The notes: generated from the letters alone by a model not told the origin. A stretch of DNA of 64,000 nt from Straminergon stramineum (GCA_963920665.1 OY987272.1:3911001-3975000); one strand, 5' to 3'; shown: positions 1 through 12,787, numbered from the stretch's first letter. Translations and numbers: made by a program.

Positions 1-337
1 CGCATCACCTGGACGTTTAGACTAGTCATTCTTGTTGGGGCTACACATTGCCAGATTTTGTCAAAACTTTTGTCTTGCGATAAGTCTGTAAGAAATTTAA
101 GGATGAAATTGCTCTTATTCAACCAGATTTCATTGATTTTTTGTTGATCTTTGTTTTTAAATCACCTGAACATGTATTGTAGCTACCAAAATAACAAGAA
201 TCATGGAACATTTGCCTCTAAATCCACTAAATTCTTGCAGCCCCCCAGCAAAAATCGATCTTTTTTGTATAGGCTTGCATAGATCTGACAGTGCGATTCA
301 TATCTGAAGATAACAAAGTCATGCTATTGTCCTGCAG

Positions 338-3163
338 GTTTGAGGTGACCGCAGTTGATGCAGATGCTGCTAGAGGGGTGACGGTGCAAAGTAGAACGGG
401 GGAGGAGGTCAAAGCCAAGTGGCTCATTACATGTGGAGGTTTGCAGGCCGATTATGTGGGAAGGATGGCAGGAGGGGCCAGGGACCCCACGGTTCTCCCT
501 TTCCGGGGTACCTACCATGAGCTGAAACCCGAGTACAGGAATATCATCACTCGCAACATATACCCTGTCCCTGATCCCAGGTTAGTGCTTCTTCTCAATT
601 TTCCCTTCTTCTCTGTTTTATTCTTAGAACTCTTAACAAAGTACTTGTTGGTGTTTCAGTTGCTAACCAAAGAGGAGAGAGGTTATTGCATTCAGTAGAC
701 ATTTTTTTCATTTAAGAAAGCATACAAGTATCCATAACCCTGAAAATTTGTTCATGAGAAGACCGGTTCTGTCTGATAACGAGCTTGAAGTGGTGGATGA
801 CTTGTTGCTGGTGCTCCCGCTGCTCGTCGTCCACTCTCCTCTCGCTGGCTGCCTAGTCCGTGTTTTTCCTCCTCATTCTAAGCTCGTAGATTAACTGAAA
901 ATATAGGTTTAAATGTTCTCAAATAATACTTGACACATCTGCGTTGAGTAATCAACTTAGCATTATTGGACATAATGCCAAGACTTGCCCAGTTGAGAGA
1001 GGTTTAGGGATTCTGTAGATATAATATTCCCGTAACATGTGAACCGTTTGATGAACTACAAATGTACACCCCAGAATGTTCTCGATTCAAGAGTGCAACT
1101 TTGCATAATGTCCCATAACCTTGTCAAGCCTCCTGGGCTCACAGAGGTTATCTAGTCCATAACAGTTCTCATTGTGTTGTAGTATCCTAGTGTTTTAGAT
1201 ACTGAGCTTGAATGAACAAGCATCATTTCGTAATGTTAGCATAACTAGTCAATGCAGATGTGTCAAGTGATCTTTGGCTGAGAGGGAGAGGGCTATAACC
1301 CAGTATGCAGTGTTAAATGCGAACCCTCTAATGAACCAGAGAGCACATTCTTGGACGTTCCTGATTCAATAGTGCAACTTGGTATTGTCCAAAAAAACTC
1401 CTTGGTCCGCCCAGGCTGTTGAAGGGTATCTAGTTCATTTTCAATGAACAAGAGATTTGAGTGTCAGATGCATGATGATGGAGCTTGGAAAAGAGGTAAT
1501 AACGCAATGGTCTTGGTGTGTTTGTAGGTTTCCTATGGTGGGCGTGCATCTAACTCCGCGCGTGGATGGTCGTGTCCTTATTGGTCCTAATGCTGCTTTA
1601 GCCTTGTCCAAGGAGGGTTACAAGTTTTGGAATGTGAATATCAAAGACTCTCTTCTCTTCGCCATCAACAAAGGGTTGTGGAAGTTGGTACTCGGCAACC
1701 CTGGCATCGTCTTTCAAGAGATTTGGAGGGATATCAGCACTCGCGCCTTTGTGGGACAAGCGCAAAGGTATGGAATCTTGCCCTTCTTACTATCCCTTTC
1801 GCTGGCCTCGTTGAATTGTTTGCGTTAGCGTTGCAACCAACAGGCAATTGAATTAACACGAAAATGGTACAGACTGGGTTTTCATGTGCTAAATGCATAA
1901 TCTCAATGGACCCGGTTTCTGTAGATATAGTATTCTTCTTGGATATGGAGAGCAAGGTTATACCTCACAATCCTATCCTCTTTACTATTACTTTAGTATT
2001 ACTGTGTCCTTTTTTGACTCTTGATTGGGCATGATTAAACAAGACCCAATTATTGAGGTCATGTCTGGTAATTTGAAAGTGGAGCCTTGTTGTGAACATA
2101 ATATCCTTCACCACTCCCGTGAGGCATGTTATTTTCCATCACGAAACTCTACTTTCATATTCCTGAATTCATATTCATTACATCCGCATAATTTCACAAA
2201 TAGACGTATTTGGAAAAGGGTTCTCATCTAAGACCTGGAGCGGTTTGAGACACCCATATGAAACCTGAAATCTATATCATCCTAGATTTTAAGCTATGAG
2301 GTTCTAATTGGGCAACTAACAACCCATTTGAGCACTTGAATGTCACATTTTGGCACGCTCCAAAGATGAGTTCCAATCAACTTCATAGCATTTATAATCA
2401 ATGCAAATGGGGTGTCTTTGGTGAATAATGTAGTTGACACATATGTAGTGTGTTGGTCTCTGTGTGCTGAAGGTTAAGAGTCTAACAAGTGAAAAACATT
2501 TTGCATGTAGCCACGTACTGTGAGGAACGCTTCAACATGCTTAACCCTTTTTAACTTTTGAATCATTTTTTTTGAGTTATTGCACATGTATTCCCTTGTA
2601 TCATTTTACAAATATATTTTTTACCTCAATTTCATCAAATTGGTCATAAAAAAAAAGGATGTCTTTCTAAAATTCAAGTATCACTTTGAATGAATGAGAA
2701 GTTATTTCGACGAAATTATACCATGATGAAGCACTGTAAATTCAATTATTGTCCAGAATATGGACTTTGGAGCACTTAGGGTTTAAAACCTGACGTTAGT
2801 AAGATTCTTTGCCTAAATAAATAAATCATCCTGCGATTACTAAATGATGTTACTTTTGAATGCTTTGTGGTTCCATGATATAACAGGTATTGTCCAAAGT
2901 TGGAGGTGTCATTCACCACCGAAGGGTGGTCTGGAGTGCATGCCGCGGCAATTGATGACCAAGGGAAAATCATTGGCAACTTTCTGTTTGAAAATGGGTC
3001 CTCCGGTGTTGTCCTGAATGTGCGAAATGCCCCTTCACCGGCCTGCACGTCCTCGTTGGCGATTGCCAACGCTGTGGTGGACCGGGCTGTCAAAGATTTC
3101 GATTGGGCGAACAAGAAGCCCTTCATAACTGACAAAGTCCCGGCTGACAAAGTCCCGGCTTGA
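338..3163 (+). CDS. L2HGDH: L-2-hydroxyglutarate dehydrogenase-type FAD oxidoreductase, 3' part (three last exons)
   Basis: Three exons are visible: 338-580, 1528-1767 and 2887-3163 (TGA stop). Every junction is AG at the acceptor and GT at the donor, in the same codon phase (AG|G = Arg), so the frame stays open. The roughly 252 residues match the C-terminal two thirds of the DAO-fold L2HGDH/LhgO family: 'WLITCGGLQADYVGRM', then 'HLTPRVDGRVLIGPNAALAL', then the terminal signature 'VRNAPSPACTSSLAIA'. The family oxidises L-2-hydroxyglutarate to 2-oxoglutarate with FAD, in plants in mitochondria. The N-terminal FAD-binding exons lie before base 1, so the gene is cut by the window edge. The segment 'RYCPKL' recalls bacterial LhgO more than my memory of animal sequences. 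The C-terminus carries a perfect tandem 15-bp duplication (3131-3145/3146-3160, DKVPA twice). The family call is firm; the exact substrate is inferred. Confidence 0.88.
1036..1455. repeat. Diverged direct duplication inside an L2HGDH intron
   Basis: About 1036-1215 and 1318-1455 share a colinear series of blocks: 'gaaccgtttgatgaac' versus 'gaaccctctaatgaac', 'gattcaagagtgcaactt' versus 'gattcaatagtgcaactt', then 'atctagtccat' versus 'atctagttcat', and 'aatgaacaag' in both. This is an old local duplication within the 581-1527 intron. No coding potential is seen. Confidence 0.6.
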
Positions 3164-3989
3164 CTGCTCTACTTGTATCTCTGAGGTGGGTGGATACATT
3201 TACTTGGATACAGAATATATGATTGCCTTTGTATTTTGTATTCTGAATTTAATACATCTGAGGACAATTGTGTCCATTACATAAATGCACTTGATTTTCA
3301 AAGACGATGCCATTGAGAGAGATAAGCTTACTCACAAACTCATTCGTTGTCAGCCTTGGTTTCACTAAGCTTAACGCAAGGATATTCGTCGACATTTGTG
3401 ACTCTTGGTGTGAAACTGCCAATTTTGAGTAAATTAGAATTGGGCCACAATCAGGAATGGGAATTTGGCACGAATCAAAGAGTCTCAAGTAATGATATTG
3501 AGTGGCTTGTTGACCATAATAAGGTTTTCCTATTGCATAGGGTTAGGAGTATAATGTTTTGTAAAGAATGCGGTTGCAGTACGGTCTTGACGTTAGTTTC
3601 ATTTTCGTAAATAGTGGAGGTTCAACAGATGAGTGAGATGCCTCTACCCAGTGTGTATTTTTAGGCAATTTAATGCCCAATTGCCTCCAAAAAAATATGG
3701 GCAGCTTCAAGTCAAGCCTATAAAAAAGGAAGGTGAATGTGTATAAAATGCTAGACTGTAATCAAGGCCCTGTACAGTATTTCCACAATGTTTCCAAAAC
3801 CTCATTTCATCCTCATGCAGAGCTAGTACATATAAACATTGCACACTCAAAATTGGCCTCCTTCAATTCAAGGCCTCCAGAGGTAATTCAAAAACCTTCT
3901 TGAAATTAATGAACCACCTTCACAAATCAAAAATAAATGAATAAAACACTTGATTTGCTTACCCACATACCCAAAAACAAAAACATTTT

Positions 3990-4285
3990 TTTTATAAGGA
4001 TACAATACATGGAATATATATGAAATACATGTAGATATGGTATGTGGAATACATAATACAGATGTCTAATATGGAATGTTGGTACAATATGACATATGGA
4101 TACAAATATAGGATAAAAGAATAGATAAAATAAGGATGTGCGTAAATGGAATATTGATATGGGATGACATATGGATACATGAATAGGATATGGGATATAG
4201 AATATGATTGTCAATCCTGTATCCATTGCAATCTAGCATGTTAAAAAAAATGTAGATATTAGAAGTAATGAAAATACAAATATTG
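3990..4285. repeat. Low-complexity 'atatggatac' tract
   Basis: Imperfect reiterations of atatggata/gatatgggat with interspersed tatgaaatac. Similar tracts occur at about 59600-59770 and 60170-60300. Short open frames on the minus strand rich in Ile/Tyr/Phe are products of this composition. Confidence 0.6.
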
Positions 4286-4339
4286 GGGGTTATTAATTCA
4301 CTCACTTATTAACCCTATGAAGACAATGTAGGACCTAGA

Positions 4340-4505
4340 AGTTTCAATGGATGACTTCATTGTTAACTATAGGAACCAAGAATGCACCTATTGATCCATT
4401 AATTAGAATATTTTGGTGACTACTGGTGCTTTGGTTGGTTATAGAGTTTGCACCTTTCTAGGGTTAAGAGACATACACACTATGAAATGGCTATTTGCAC
4501 TTGAT
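4340..4505. repeat. Dispersed repeat C, copy 1
   Basis: The stretch 'ggatgacttcattgttaact' followed by 'aatgcacctattg' reappears as the reverse complement at 61585-61773 and, in part, at 12249-12330. The three copies are diverged. The copy at 61.6 kb has the longest open frame (minus strand, 62 codons), which suggests the repeat once carried coding sequence. I do not recognise the protein. Confidence 0.55.
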
Positions 4506-6734
4506 TTCATTTTTGGAGGTAATAGATTTATCAATATTATTATTTTTTTATGTTCAAATAAATTCACCACCTAATATTGGAATATGATATTCATTGAAAT
4601 CTTGAATCCAATCCTCTCCAAGCATCCAATGGAGCAATGTATATGACAAATTTAACTATAAGATAAATTGTTCTACGTTATTCGAAATTTTATAGTGTTA
4701 TTAAGTGATAAAATCAATATATTGTATGACTTGGTTAAATGCCTATGTCCATTTGCCATTAAATGGAAATGGAAGTAATATCATTTTTAGTGTTCTATAG
4801 GCTTTTACTTTGAAATGTATTCAAAATTCTTACATGTTTTAAGAAAGAAATTGATCTCAATACAATTGCCTTTTACATACAAAGGGTTCTCTATTGTACT
4901 AAAGATGTGTTTGCAATTAGTATTATCAATCATTTTAAGTGAGAATTTTTGAGATAGAACTTTAAGCTATAGTAGTGAATCTTGTTTAGTTCCAAGCCTC
5001 AATTCCATTTCCTTGAGAAGTCCACATGAATCATCCAAGAGGTTCTTTTCCAATTCCAAATCCAAATGCATTGACTAATGAAATTCTCATCGATGAGTCA
5101 TGTTTAGGCACCTTGAAAAAGTAGTTTTGATGGTTTATTTTAGATATCTACTCACTTTTTTGTTTGAATTTTTTTTTATAAATCAATAATGATATTTTTG
5201 AAATTTTTGGATGATAGTTCATCATTCCTAACCTCCTCCGATGCTAAACATGTACATCTCATACAAGCTTTAAATACATATACAAGGTTAAAGTGTTAAC
5301 TAAAAAGATCTAAGACATTTAAAAATCAAAACTCAATCCATATTTATGAAACATTGCTCTCCATAGAAACATAAAAGTGTATATATAAAGTAAAAAGTGG
5401 AAGTTTGGAACTGGTAATATGACAAACCGAATTTGACGCACATTCAACTATACACTTGGCAACAAATTTTGCAAGGCATACTATTAGAATGTTTGAGCAT
5501 TATTCAATGAATTCTTAATCTTCACTCCAATACAAAGATAAAAGATTTTTTTCCCTGGTGACACAAATTTGGACTTCAACTAGACATTTTAAAGTTTCTA
5601 ATTATACATTACAAGTATACATTAACTCTAGAAGAACTGTAGCCTTTTCTTTGTCAAAAAACACTCAAAATTGCTATATTTATCTCAAAGTATAAAGAAT
5701 TGAGAAAATTCTTATTTTTTGCATATCTAACTATAGAATCTTGCACTAAACTAGTGTAAGAATGTGTGGAAGAGATTTTGGAAACTTGGGGTGTATAGAT
5801 AGCAAAATATTTGCACTGAAAGTGAAGAAAACTAATTCTTTTGCACCTTGTGTGAAAAAATTGTTAAGTAGAAATAGGTCTAAAAATTTAAATTATTAAA
5901 ATTTCTAAATGGACCCTAAATACAAAAATCCCAATGGTGAGATTGTTCTAGCATGCAAACAAAACCCTTTAAAACTTCTTTTTCTAAAAAACATTATGAA
6001 AATTAAGTTCAAAAACATATCCAATAGGCTCTTTTTTTCAACGATTGTTTGGATCAAGATGCTCCATAACTTTCACATCACTAATCCAAATGGAATGAAT
6101 CAAAGCTTTCCAAGGAAACAAAAATATGATCTACAAGAAATAAATGTATTTCAAGCTTTTGAGGATTCCTTTTGCTACCCATCCAGGTGCAAATTGTACT
6201 TATAAATGGCATAACTTTTGCTCTTGGACACCAATTGAAATAAAAATCATTTTCTCCAAAGCTAATGAGTTTTTCTATTTAAATATTTTTTTTTCAAAAA
6301 ATGAAAACAAAAATTAGGACCTTAGGAGCCTACCCAAAATCCATTTTGTCCCTACTAGAGACTTCACATGGTTCTTTGTGACTTAAGAAAAATCTTGAAT
6401 TTGCAATTGAATTCGAAAATTCGAAAATCCAATCTCTATGTGTTTCAAAGTGGACAGTTACACATGCCTTCAATACTTACTCATGCACTTCAATACAAAA
6501 TTTACTTGTCATAATCCTTATAGCTAAACATCAACTTCATGATCTTCATAAATAACATTTGCATGGCACTACCAATATGCAATAGTATATCATCATATTT
6601 TAGTATATATTATTATATATTTGTGTATTATTAGTATATTCCATAGTGTACAATAGTACAATATTTGGAGATCTTCCACATTTTAGAAGGCCATAAATCT
6701 TACACCACTATTTGATGCACATAACGTATACAAT

Positions 6735-6890
6735 TAGACAATGATCCTTCCAATGCTGGGAAGATATTATACTTTGCTAGATACTAAGAAGGGACTTATC
6801 AAATAATACAAGGATTGAGTTGCTTTCTTTGAGGAGCCATCCATAACACAATTTTGTTCACTATTGAGGGCCTATTTTCAAGAATGAAAA
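6735..6890. repeat. Dispersed repeat D, copy 1
   Basis: The segments 'tgctgggaagatattata', 'acaaggattgagtt', 'gaggagccat' and 'ttttgttcactattgagg' appear in the same order at 18697-18840 and, inverted, at 8640-8800. Three diverged copies of one non-coding repeat. Confidence 0.6.
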
Positions 6891-6899
6891 AAGCCCCCT

Positions 6900-7755
6900 C
6901 CCTCCCTCATTGAGCCCTAAAGAATGTTATAATACCCATTGCAAAATTTCTACCAACCATTGCCCTTTGCACAAAGTTGTAGACCTAGAGCTAATTTCCT
7001 TTGTTTTTTGAAAATCACGTGCTTCGAGTGCCTTCCGGACCTTTGGGCTTTTCCGGGATCTATAAAGGGCAAAAGTGCAAATAGCGTGGCCTTTACTGTA
7101 CCAAAGCACGCCCGAGAATCTGCATTTGCCATCGTCAATTCGTCACCGTTATCACTCCCTGTTACTGGTCAGCTGCTCCAGAATATAATGCGGTACAGTA
7201 CAATCCAAAATTTAAGATTCCATAAAAAAAATACTCCGTAATTGTTTAACCCTTGAAAAGCCCTTGGGGTCTTTCTAAACGACCTGTATTTAACTTAATT
7301 ACTCTTCAATTGTGGTTTAATAGATGAGTTATGACTACATTTTTATTTACATACTATCATGATCATTAATTTACTTTGTACTGAAAAGTCTTTGGTCAAT
7401 GTTTTCCTGTTCAAATACCATCAAATACATAATATACTATACAGCCGCAAAGGGCTTTCAGGCCCTTTTAGGGTTAATATTCTACCGCATTTATTCGTCT
7501 AACTTAGCTGACGAAGCAAAAATTTAGCCTTGAGAATTTATGGCCCTCATTGGCTGGAGCTCCATGCAAATGATGTGGGCAAATCTCTGCCGTTCATCTA
7601 AATTGAGAATCCCATGGCAGATCAGAGTTGGTAGGAAAAGTTAGGCTCCTGTTGCCACTGACGGATGACTTCACTTACTGCAACATCAAATCCGCTGAGC
7701 TTTTTTGTCAACAAAAATTGGGATTGTATTTGGGCCTCTAGGTTTTCCTGCACCC
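6900..7755. other. Slightly GC-richer intergenic stretch, nothing recognised
   Basis: About 6990-7200 and 7440-7700 have a more mixed base composition than their surroundings. They contain short open frames but no motif, start context or splice structure that I can defend as a gene. Confidence 0.4.
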
Positions 7756-7763
7756 TTGAAATG

Positions 7764-8047
7764 GCCGGGGTGAACTGACCTCCCTCACTCGTCCCAAAGG
7801 GAAAACTCTGAATTTTTTTAATTTGTCACGCATGATAAAATTTGCAAATTTTGAATTCATATTTGCAATCAGAGGCCCCAAATTAGATTGGAGAGATACA
7901 GAAGATAAATTAATGAAGCATAAATAGGGGGTCTTTATTTTTACATGCACCTCTGGATTGATTTGGGGGAATGAGCAAAAGGGTCAGTTCACCCTGGCCC
8001 TTGGAATGACTTGGGGGGGACGAGTGAGGGGGGTAGCTCACCCCGAC
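7764..8047. mobile_element. MITE family B, copy 1
   Basis: The left end 'ggccggggtgaactgacc' followed by 'tccctcactcgtccc' is matched by an inverted right end, 'gggacgagtgaggggggtag' followed by 'ctcaccccgacc'. That gives terminal inverted repeats of roughly 32 bp on an element of about 284 bp. The interior contains 'catgataaaatttgcaaatt' and 'atttgcaatcagaggcccc', shared with the copies at 8082 and 9352. A second internal end-like motif near 7980-8000 suggests rearrangement. The target-site duplication is not clear. Superfamily not assigned. Confidence 0.65.
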
Positions 8048-8081
8048 CAATATTTGGACAACATAACATTGTTTATCAATG

Positions 8082-8330
8082 AGGGCCAGGGTGAATTGAC
8101 CCCTTCACTTGTTCGCTAGGGAAAACCCTGAATTTTTTTTATTTTCCCCACACATGATAAAATTTGCAAATTTTGAATTCACATTTGCAATCAGAGGCCC
8201 CCAAATTAGCTAAGAGGTGTGTAGAAGAACATTTGATATTATCAAGCATAAAATAGGGGGTCTTGTTATTATATGCACCCCTAGAATGACTTAGGAGGGA
8301 TGAGGGAGGGGGGCAGTTCACCTTGGCCCT
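8082..8330. mobile_element. MITE family B, copy 2
   Basis: Ends 'agggccagggtgaattgacc' (8082) and, inverted, 'ggcagttcaccttggccct' (to 8330), about 249 bp apart. The interior aligns closely with copy 1 ('gataaaatttgcaaattttg', 'caatcagaggccccc'). The small minus-strand open frame inside is a by-product of the repeat and is also seen in the other copies. Confidence 0.7.
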
Positions 8331-8360
8331 AAAGAAGTAGGGGGGCCTTGTAAAAGGAGG

Positions 8361-8590
8361 GTAAGGTAGACTCCTCTTAAAGTGACCATTTAAAAGCTAA
8401 TTGCCTTTCGGGGGAAGCTAGACTCCTTAAAAAAAATTTCAACAAATTTTTGTAGGAAGAAAAATGGAATTGGCATTGAACTCAAGTCATTTCATACTTT
8501 TTAGACCTTCAGTGTGGAATTAGTTACAAATGTTTTAAGTTGAAACACAATGGTCACTAAAAGTGACTACCTCCTAAAATGTACATTGTT
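8361..8590. repeat. Dispersed repeat with inverted partner near 58.1-58.3 kb
   Basis: The blocks 'tggaattagttacaaatg', 'gttgaaacacaatggtcact' and 'catttcatactttttagacc' recur as the reverse complement at about 58120-58320. Non-coding and diverged. Confidence 0.55.
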
Positions 8591-8639
8591 GGTCCATTGA
8601 AGAAAGAAAAATTTACCTTTATGTCGTGATCGCTTTGAG

Positions 8640-8800
8640 AGCATGGTCAATTTTAGAACACACTATCTTGTCCCATAGTGAACAAAATTGTCTTGTATGG
8701 CTCCCTAGTCAATCCCAATCCTTGAAATAATTGATAAATTTCTCTCAAGTATTAACAAAGCATGATCCCTTCCCAACTCATGAGAAGAACTAGTGCCTAA
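8640..8800. repeat. Dispersed repeat D, copy 2 (inverted)
   Basis: The reverse complement reads 'tcaaggattgggattgacta', then 'gggagccatacaagacaatt', then 'ttgttcactatggg', matching copies at 6735 and 18697. Confidence 0.6.
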
Positions 8801-9351
8801 TTATACAATATTATATGGCAATCAACAAGTGGGAATAGAATTTTTTAATTTAGTTGACAATTATCCTTCATATTTCACATTCAATTGTTTTTTCACTTAC
8901 CTAGTTTGGATATTGTCTCTATTTATATTATGATTAGAATCTTGATTTTTAGTCACCTTTGTGTCATAGTCTTAAAAGTCAAACATATACTTTGTTCCTT
9001 CCATTTTCAACAATTTGTAAAATACTAAGAATTCATTCTTCCCAATCATTGGTGGCAATTAATGATATTGTTTTATTACAAAAATTAGGTGAACGATACA
9101 TTGATTTATCCTATTATTAGATTATGTGGGGATCAACATCACCTAAAAAAATATATCACTACAAAGTTCATGTTTTGTAAAGATTAGTACAATGTAGTTT
9201 TTAAAACACTACTACTATTGTGACTTGTGATTAGTACAATATGATTTTAGTAACATGTCTTTAATTTCGCTATTTTTCAAATAGTGTGACTTTGGTAAAT
9301 TAGTGTCACCATGTCATAGGCACTAGTAAGACAAATCAAATGCCATTAAAT

Positions 9352-9591
9352 AGGGCCATAGAGGGTTGATCCCCTTCTTGCCATGTACTTCACCCTAGAG
9401 AAAATATTGCGATTTTTTAATTTTCCACTTGTGATGAAAATTCCAAATTTTGAGTTCATATTTGCAATCAAAGTCCCCAAATTGTTTAGAAGAGGTGAAA
9501 AAATAAAATATTTATGAGGCACAAAATAGGGGGCAATTTTTACATTTATTGCCTTACCTCGGGGAATAAGGGGGTCAATCCTCCTTGCCCT
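9352..9591. mobile_element. MITE family B, copy 3
   Basis: The left end 'agggccatagagggttgatc' and the inverted right end 'gggtcaatcctccttgccct' bound about 240 bp. The interior matches copies 1 and 2 ('ttttgagttcatatttgcaa', then 'tcaaagtccccaaattg'). More diverged than copies 1 and 2. Confidence 0.65.
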
Positions 9592-10284
9592 CTTAAGCAT
9601 ACTAAATAGTGTATAAACACTTCTACAAAGAAGGTAGTGTGCTCATAAATTGTCCCTTTATGGGCTACTGGGCCTTTTTGATGGTTTGCATATGCTCGAA
9701 AATATTTTTACTTATTTTTCCCTTGAAGAAAAATTAATGCAAAAAGAAACACAAGTGGTTTCATATTTTTTGGAGCATTTCCTTAAGAATTTCAAAAGAA
9801 TTCTGAGGTAGGCACCTATTCTTTATCATAGGCCTTGCAAAACCCACACATGCGTAGTTTGAAAAAAGATATGACTTGACCAAAACAAGCATTGTGGCAT
9901 TTAAAAAGTGGTATATAAGGTTCCTAAATGTGACCATTACTAAGCTTAAACAAACCCTAAATTCTATCAACATTTGTAAAAAGGCAATTGGGCAATCAAT
10001 TTTCATCTGGAAAAATTAAGTGGACACAACTTGGCTTTGAAATATACCCTCTATGTCTCTTATTCCATCCATTGGCAAAGTATGAACCAAGACCTAACAA
10101 ATCTTAAATATACTCTCTTATTATTGGCAGGCCATTTTAGAATCACTTATTGTCCATTTCAAAGGTCCCTATAGGATTGTTTAAAGAAGATGGTTGCAAT
10201 AAGAGCATACTAAGGTAGGAACACCTAAAATGAACACTTATTAGAGATAATGTGATCATCAAGGTCTATGTAGAAAAAAAATGT

Positions 10285-10645
10285 TGTCTCCGTGTTAGGA
10301 AATGGTTTAGGAAACCAACAAAATTGGTTTTGTATTTTTTCGAGCTTATATGAATATTATATGAATTTTTGAAAACAACTTTGTAGATGCATCTATTGTG
10401 GAAACTAGACTAACACCAAGGCATGCACAAAATCACCCAAAAGCAACACACTCTAAACTTGAATCAAGTGCGGGTGATTGGCTACTTCTTGAAAGAGTGA
10501 CAACTTCTTGAAACCCACCTGTCTACTTTAGAACCCCACTTGTCTACTTTGGGTCCACAAGCCCTTGGATTTAGTTTGTTTTTTTAGGTGTCCGTGAACA
10601 ACTTGTGTTATATTTGGGTGCTTCTACCTTACTATATTCCCATTT
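10285..10645 (+). repeat. Dispersed repeat G, copy 1 (partner 52990-53346)
   Basis: 'gtgttaggaaatggtttagg', 'gattggctacttcttgaaag', 'tctactttgggtccacaagc' and 'tttgggtgcttctacctta' recur in the same order and orientation at 52990-53346. About 350 bp, non-coding, ends not inverted. Confidence 0.7.
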
Positions 10646-11322
10646 GTACACTTGGAACTTTATGAGTCCCAATCACAACAATACTTAATTCAAAAGTAGT
10701 GCAATCTTGTACAAAAACAATACATATTTATATCATCTCAAATGTTGGGAAATTAGTGTGGGGCAACCTAATTTCACTCCTATTTTGTGTAGATGGAAAA
10801 CTCTCAATTGCATGAAACCATGAAATAGATGAACTGAAAAATCGAAGACGGCCGGGAGACTGACACCCCGGCGCTACTGACTCATTTCCGTGGAAATTTA
10901 CCAAGTCTGCTCCAGCTGTTTGCCAGCTGTCGATTTGTCTGCCACGTCAACAGGAGTCAGTAGCTCCAGGTCACCATCCCTATGCATGTCAGCTAGTGTC
11001 ATTACTATATGAAAATCCGAGCACCGAAGATCGACGGTGCAGATGGTGCAACGTAGGTGGGTACGGAAAAAGGGGCGACTTGTTTGGGCCCCTTAAAAGG
11101 CATTCTTTGGAGGCTAGCTGGAATTGCATGTGATGGTGGTCAAACCCCCAGCCAATGGTTACTTAGTCCTGATGCCTATTAATACATGATGTGCCTGCTG
11201 GTAAAGGCTCAAAAGGATAAAGGTAAGCTTTAATAACTGGGGGCTACGGTCAGCTGTCAGGTGCACCGAAAAAGAAATGGGGCTAAAAACCCTTAAAAGA
11301 AAAAGGGACGTTTCATATGTGT

Positions 11323-11360
11323 CAAAAAAAGAAAAGAAAAAGAAAAAGAAAAAGGAAATA
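11323..11360. repeat. Purine (GAAAA) microsatellite-like tract
   Basis: An A/G-only run built of aaaag/aaaaag units. The minus-strand poly-Phe frame over it is an artefact. Confidence 0.8.
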
Positions 11361-12248
11361 GTGTGGGAATCCATTAATTGGAGGTTTGACTATGCAGCAT
11401 TCCTTCAAATGTAAGAGAAATATACAAGTGGTTATACTCTTTATTTAGGAGGTTGTCTCATCAAATGAGAAACCTTATGCTTGATTCATTGGTGAGAGTC
11501 TCCATATTGTTATAAATAATAGGAAAAAGTCTTAAATTCTTGTAGGAGATTTTTTTGGTGGGAAACGTGGGATCAAGTAAGAAGAAGGAAAAATTATGGT
11601 TTGAAAAATCAACGTGGATGGAACGTTTGTTGGGAATGGTTCAACCATCTATGCCTTGTAGACTTAGATGGCGAATGAATTACATCTTTGATTGCCTTTA
11701 TTAGAAGGTAGACCCTATAAGAAAGATCTGACTTGTTTCTTCCCTTGAGAAATTCTTAGATCCCCATACGACAACAAAGTAGTTATTGCACACCCACCAT
11801 TGTTGGGTGGACTATGATTGTAAGAATCTACCCAACATCCAGATTCAAACTCATGACCACTTGTATAATATGCCAAGACCAAAGCCATTTAGCCAAAGTT
11901 GCAAGGTGCATGGGATTAAATATAATTTAGTATTAGTAAGAAAGATTGTTCCTTGAAAAATTGTGCTAGTTTTGTGTGTTGTGTACATTGACTACATCTT
12001 TCAAGAATTTGGATAGATTTATATCTTGAAAGATTGCACCTATTCAAGACTTGTTTTTGAAACCAACCAAATAAATTCTTAACTAAAATGTATAGTCTCT
12101 ATTCATGAGAGCCAAAAATTGATTTTGAATACGCATATTTCAACACTTAGAATATACAAATTGATTCAAAAAGTGTGTGCTAAAAACCTTCTCGATTGAC
12201 CTCCAACAATCTCCACCCCTAAAACTAAGTGAAGATAATTTTGAATGA

Positions 12249-12330
12249 ATGAAGCCTATCACCAAGGTAGTCAACTACCAATGTTTCAATTATTGAATGA
12301 ATGAGTATATCTTCATTGCTACAAGAACCC
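12249..12330. repeat. Dispersed repeat C, partial copy 2
   Basis: 'accaaggtagtcaactacca' and 'caattattgaatgaatgag' match the 61.67 kb copy ('accaaggtagtcaacaaaac', 'ccaattattggaccaatag'). Confidence 0.5.
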
Positions 12331-12787
12331 TAGAAAGAGTTACCTTTCATTAGACATACCTGTTGCAATGTTACAAGAGTAATAATAGCAACCATGTTAA
12401 ATTTGGATATTTGGATGATTGTAGGTATATTCAATACAAGTAGAACCTCTCTTAGTGCATGGTGTCGGGACTATACACTAAAAGAGGTTTATGCATTTAG
12501 AAAAGCCATAGGGACACTTGCCATTTCATCTTGAATCATGGGCATGGGCCATCTACTATCTACAAACTCTCTTAATGCATATTATGTTCCAAGGGAGGGT
12601 ATACTAAGAGCGATTCTACCTATATTCTCCTTTATTCTATTAGTGAGGGAGGGGCATTAGTGTCACCACAAAATAGTGTGACTGTGGTAAATTAGTGTCC
12701 CACTATTTAGGACAAATGAGTGCAGTTACCTTCCATGATGAATAGTACCGGTACTCCGTTCACGACTGCCTGTCCAGTAGAGAGTAA

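Larger units (their letters stand above)
3164..6899. other. Intergenic, AT-rich, no gene recognised
   Basis: After the L2HGDH stop the sequence becomes AT-rich. Open frames are short and show no family motif. It holds the ATATGG-type low-complexity tract, one copy of dispersed repeat C and one of repeat D, listed separately. Confidence 0.6.
10646..12780. other. Intergenic, no gene recognised
   Basis: About 10850-11310 is GC-richer, with repeated 'cagctgt' and 'gtcagcta' words, but I see no credible exon. The rest is AT-rich and contains a purine tract and part of repeat C. The words 'tggtaaattagtgtc' occur near both 9294 and 12684. Confidence 0.5.

Noticed and set aside
7738..9600. Three similar minus-strand small ORFs ('ANMNSKF' in two of them) suggesting a small gene family
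   Set aside because: They lie wholly inside MITE family B copies with terminal inverted repeats; the similarity is that of the repeat, and frames and starts are not conserved.
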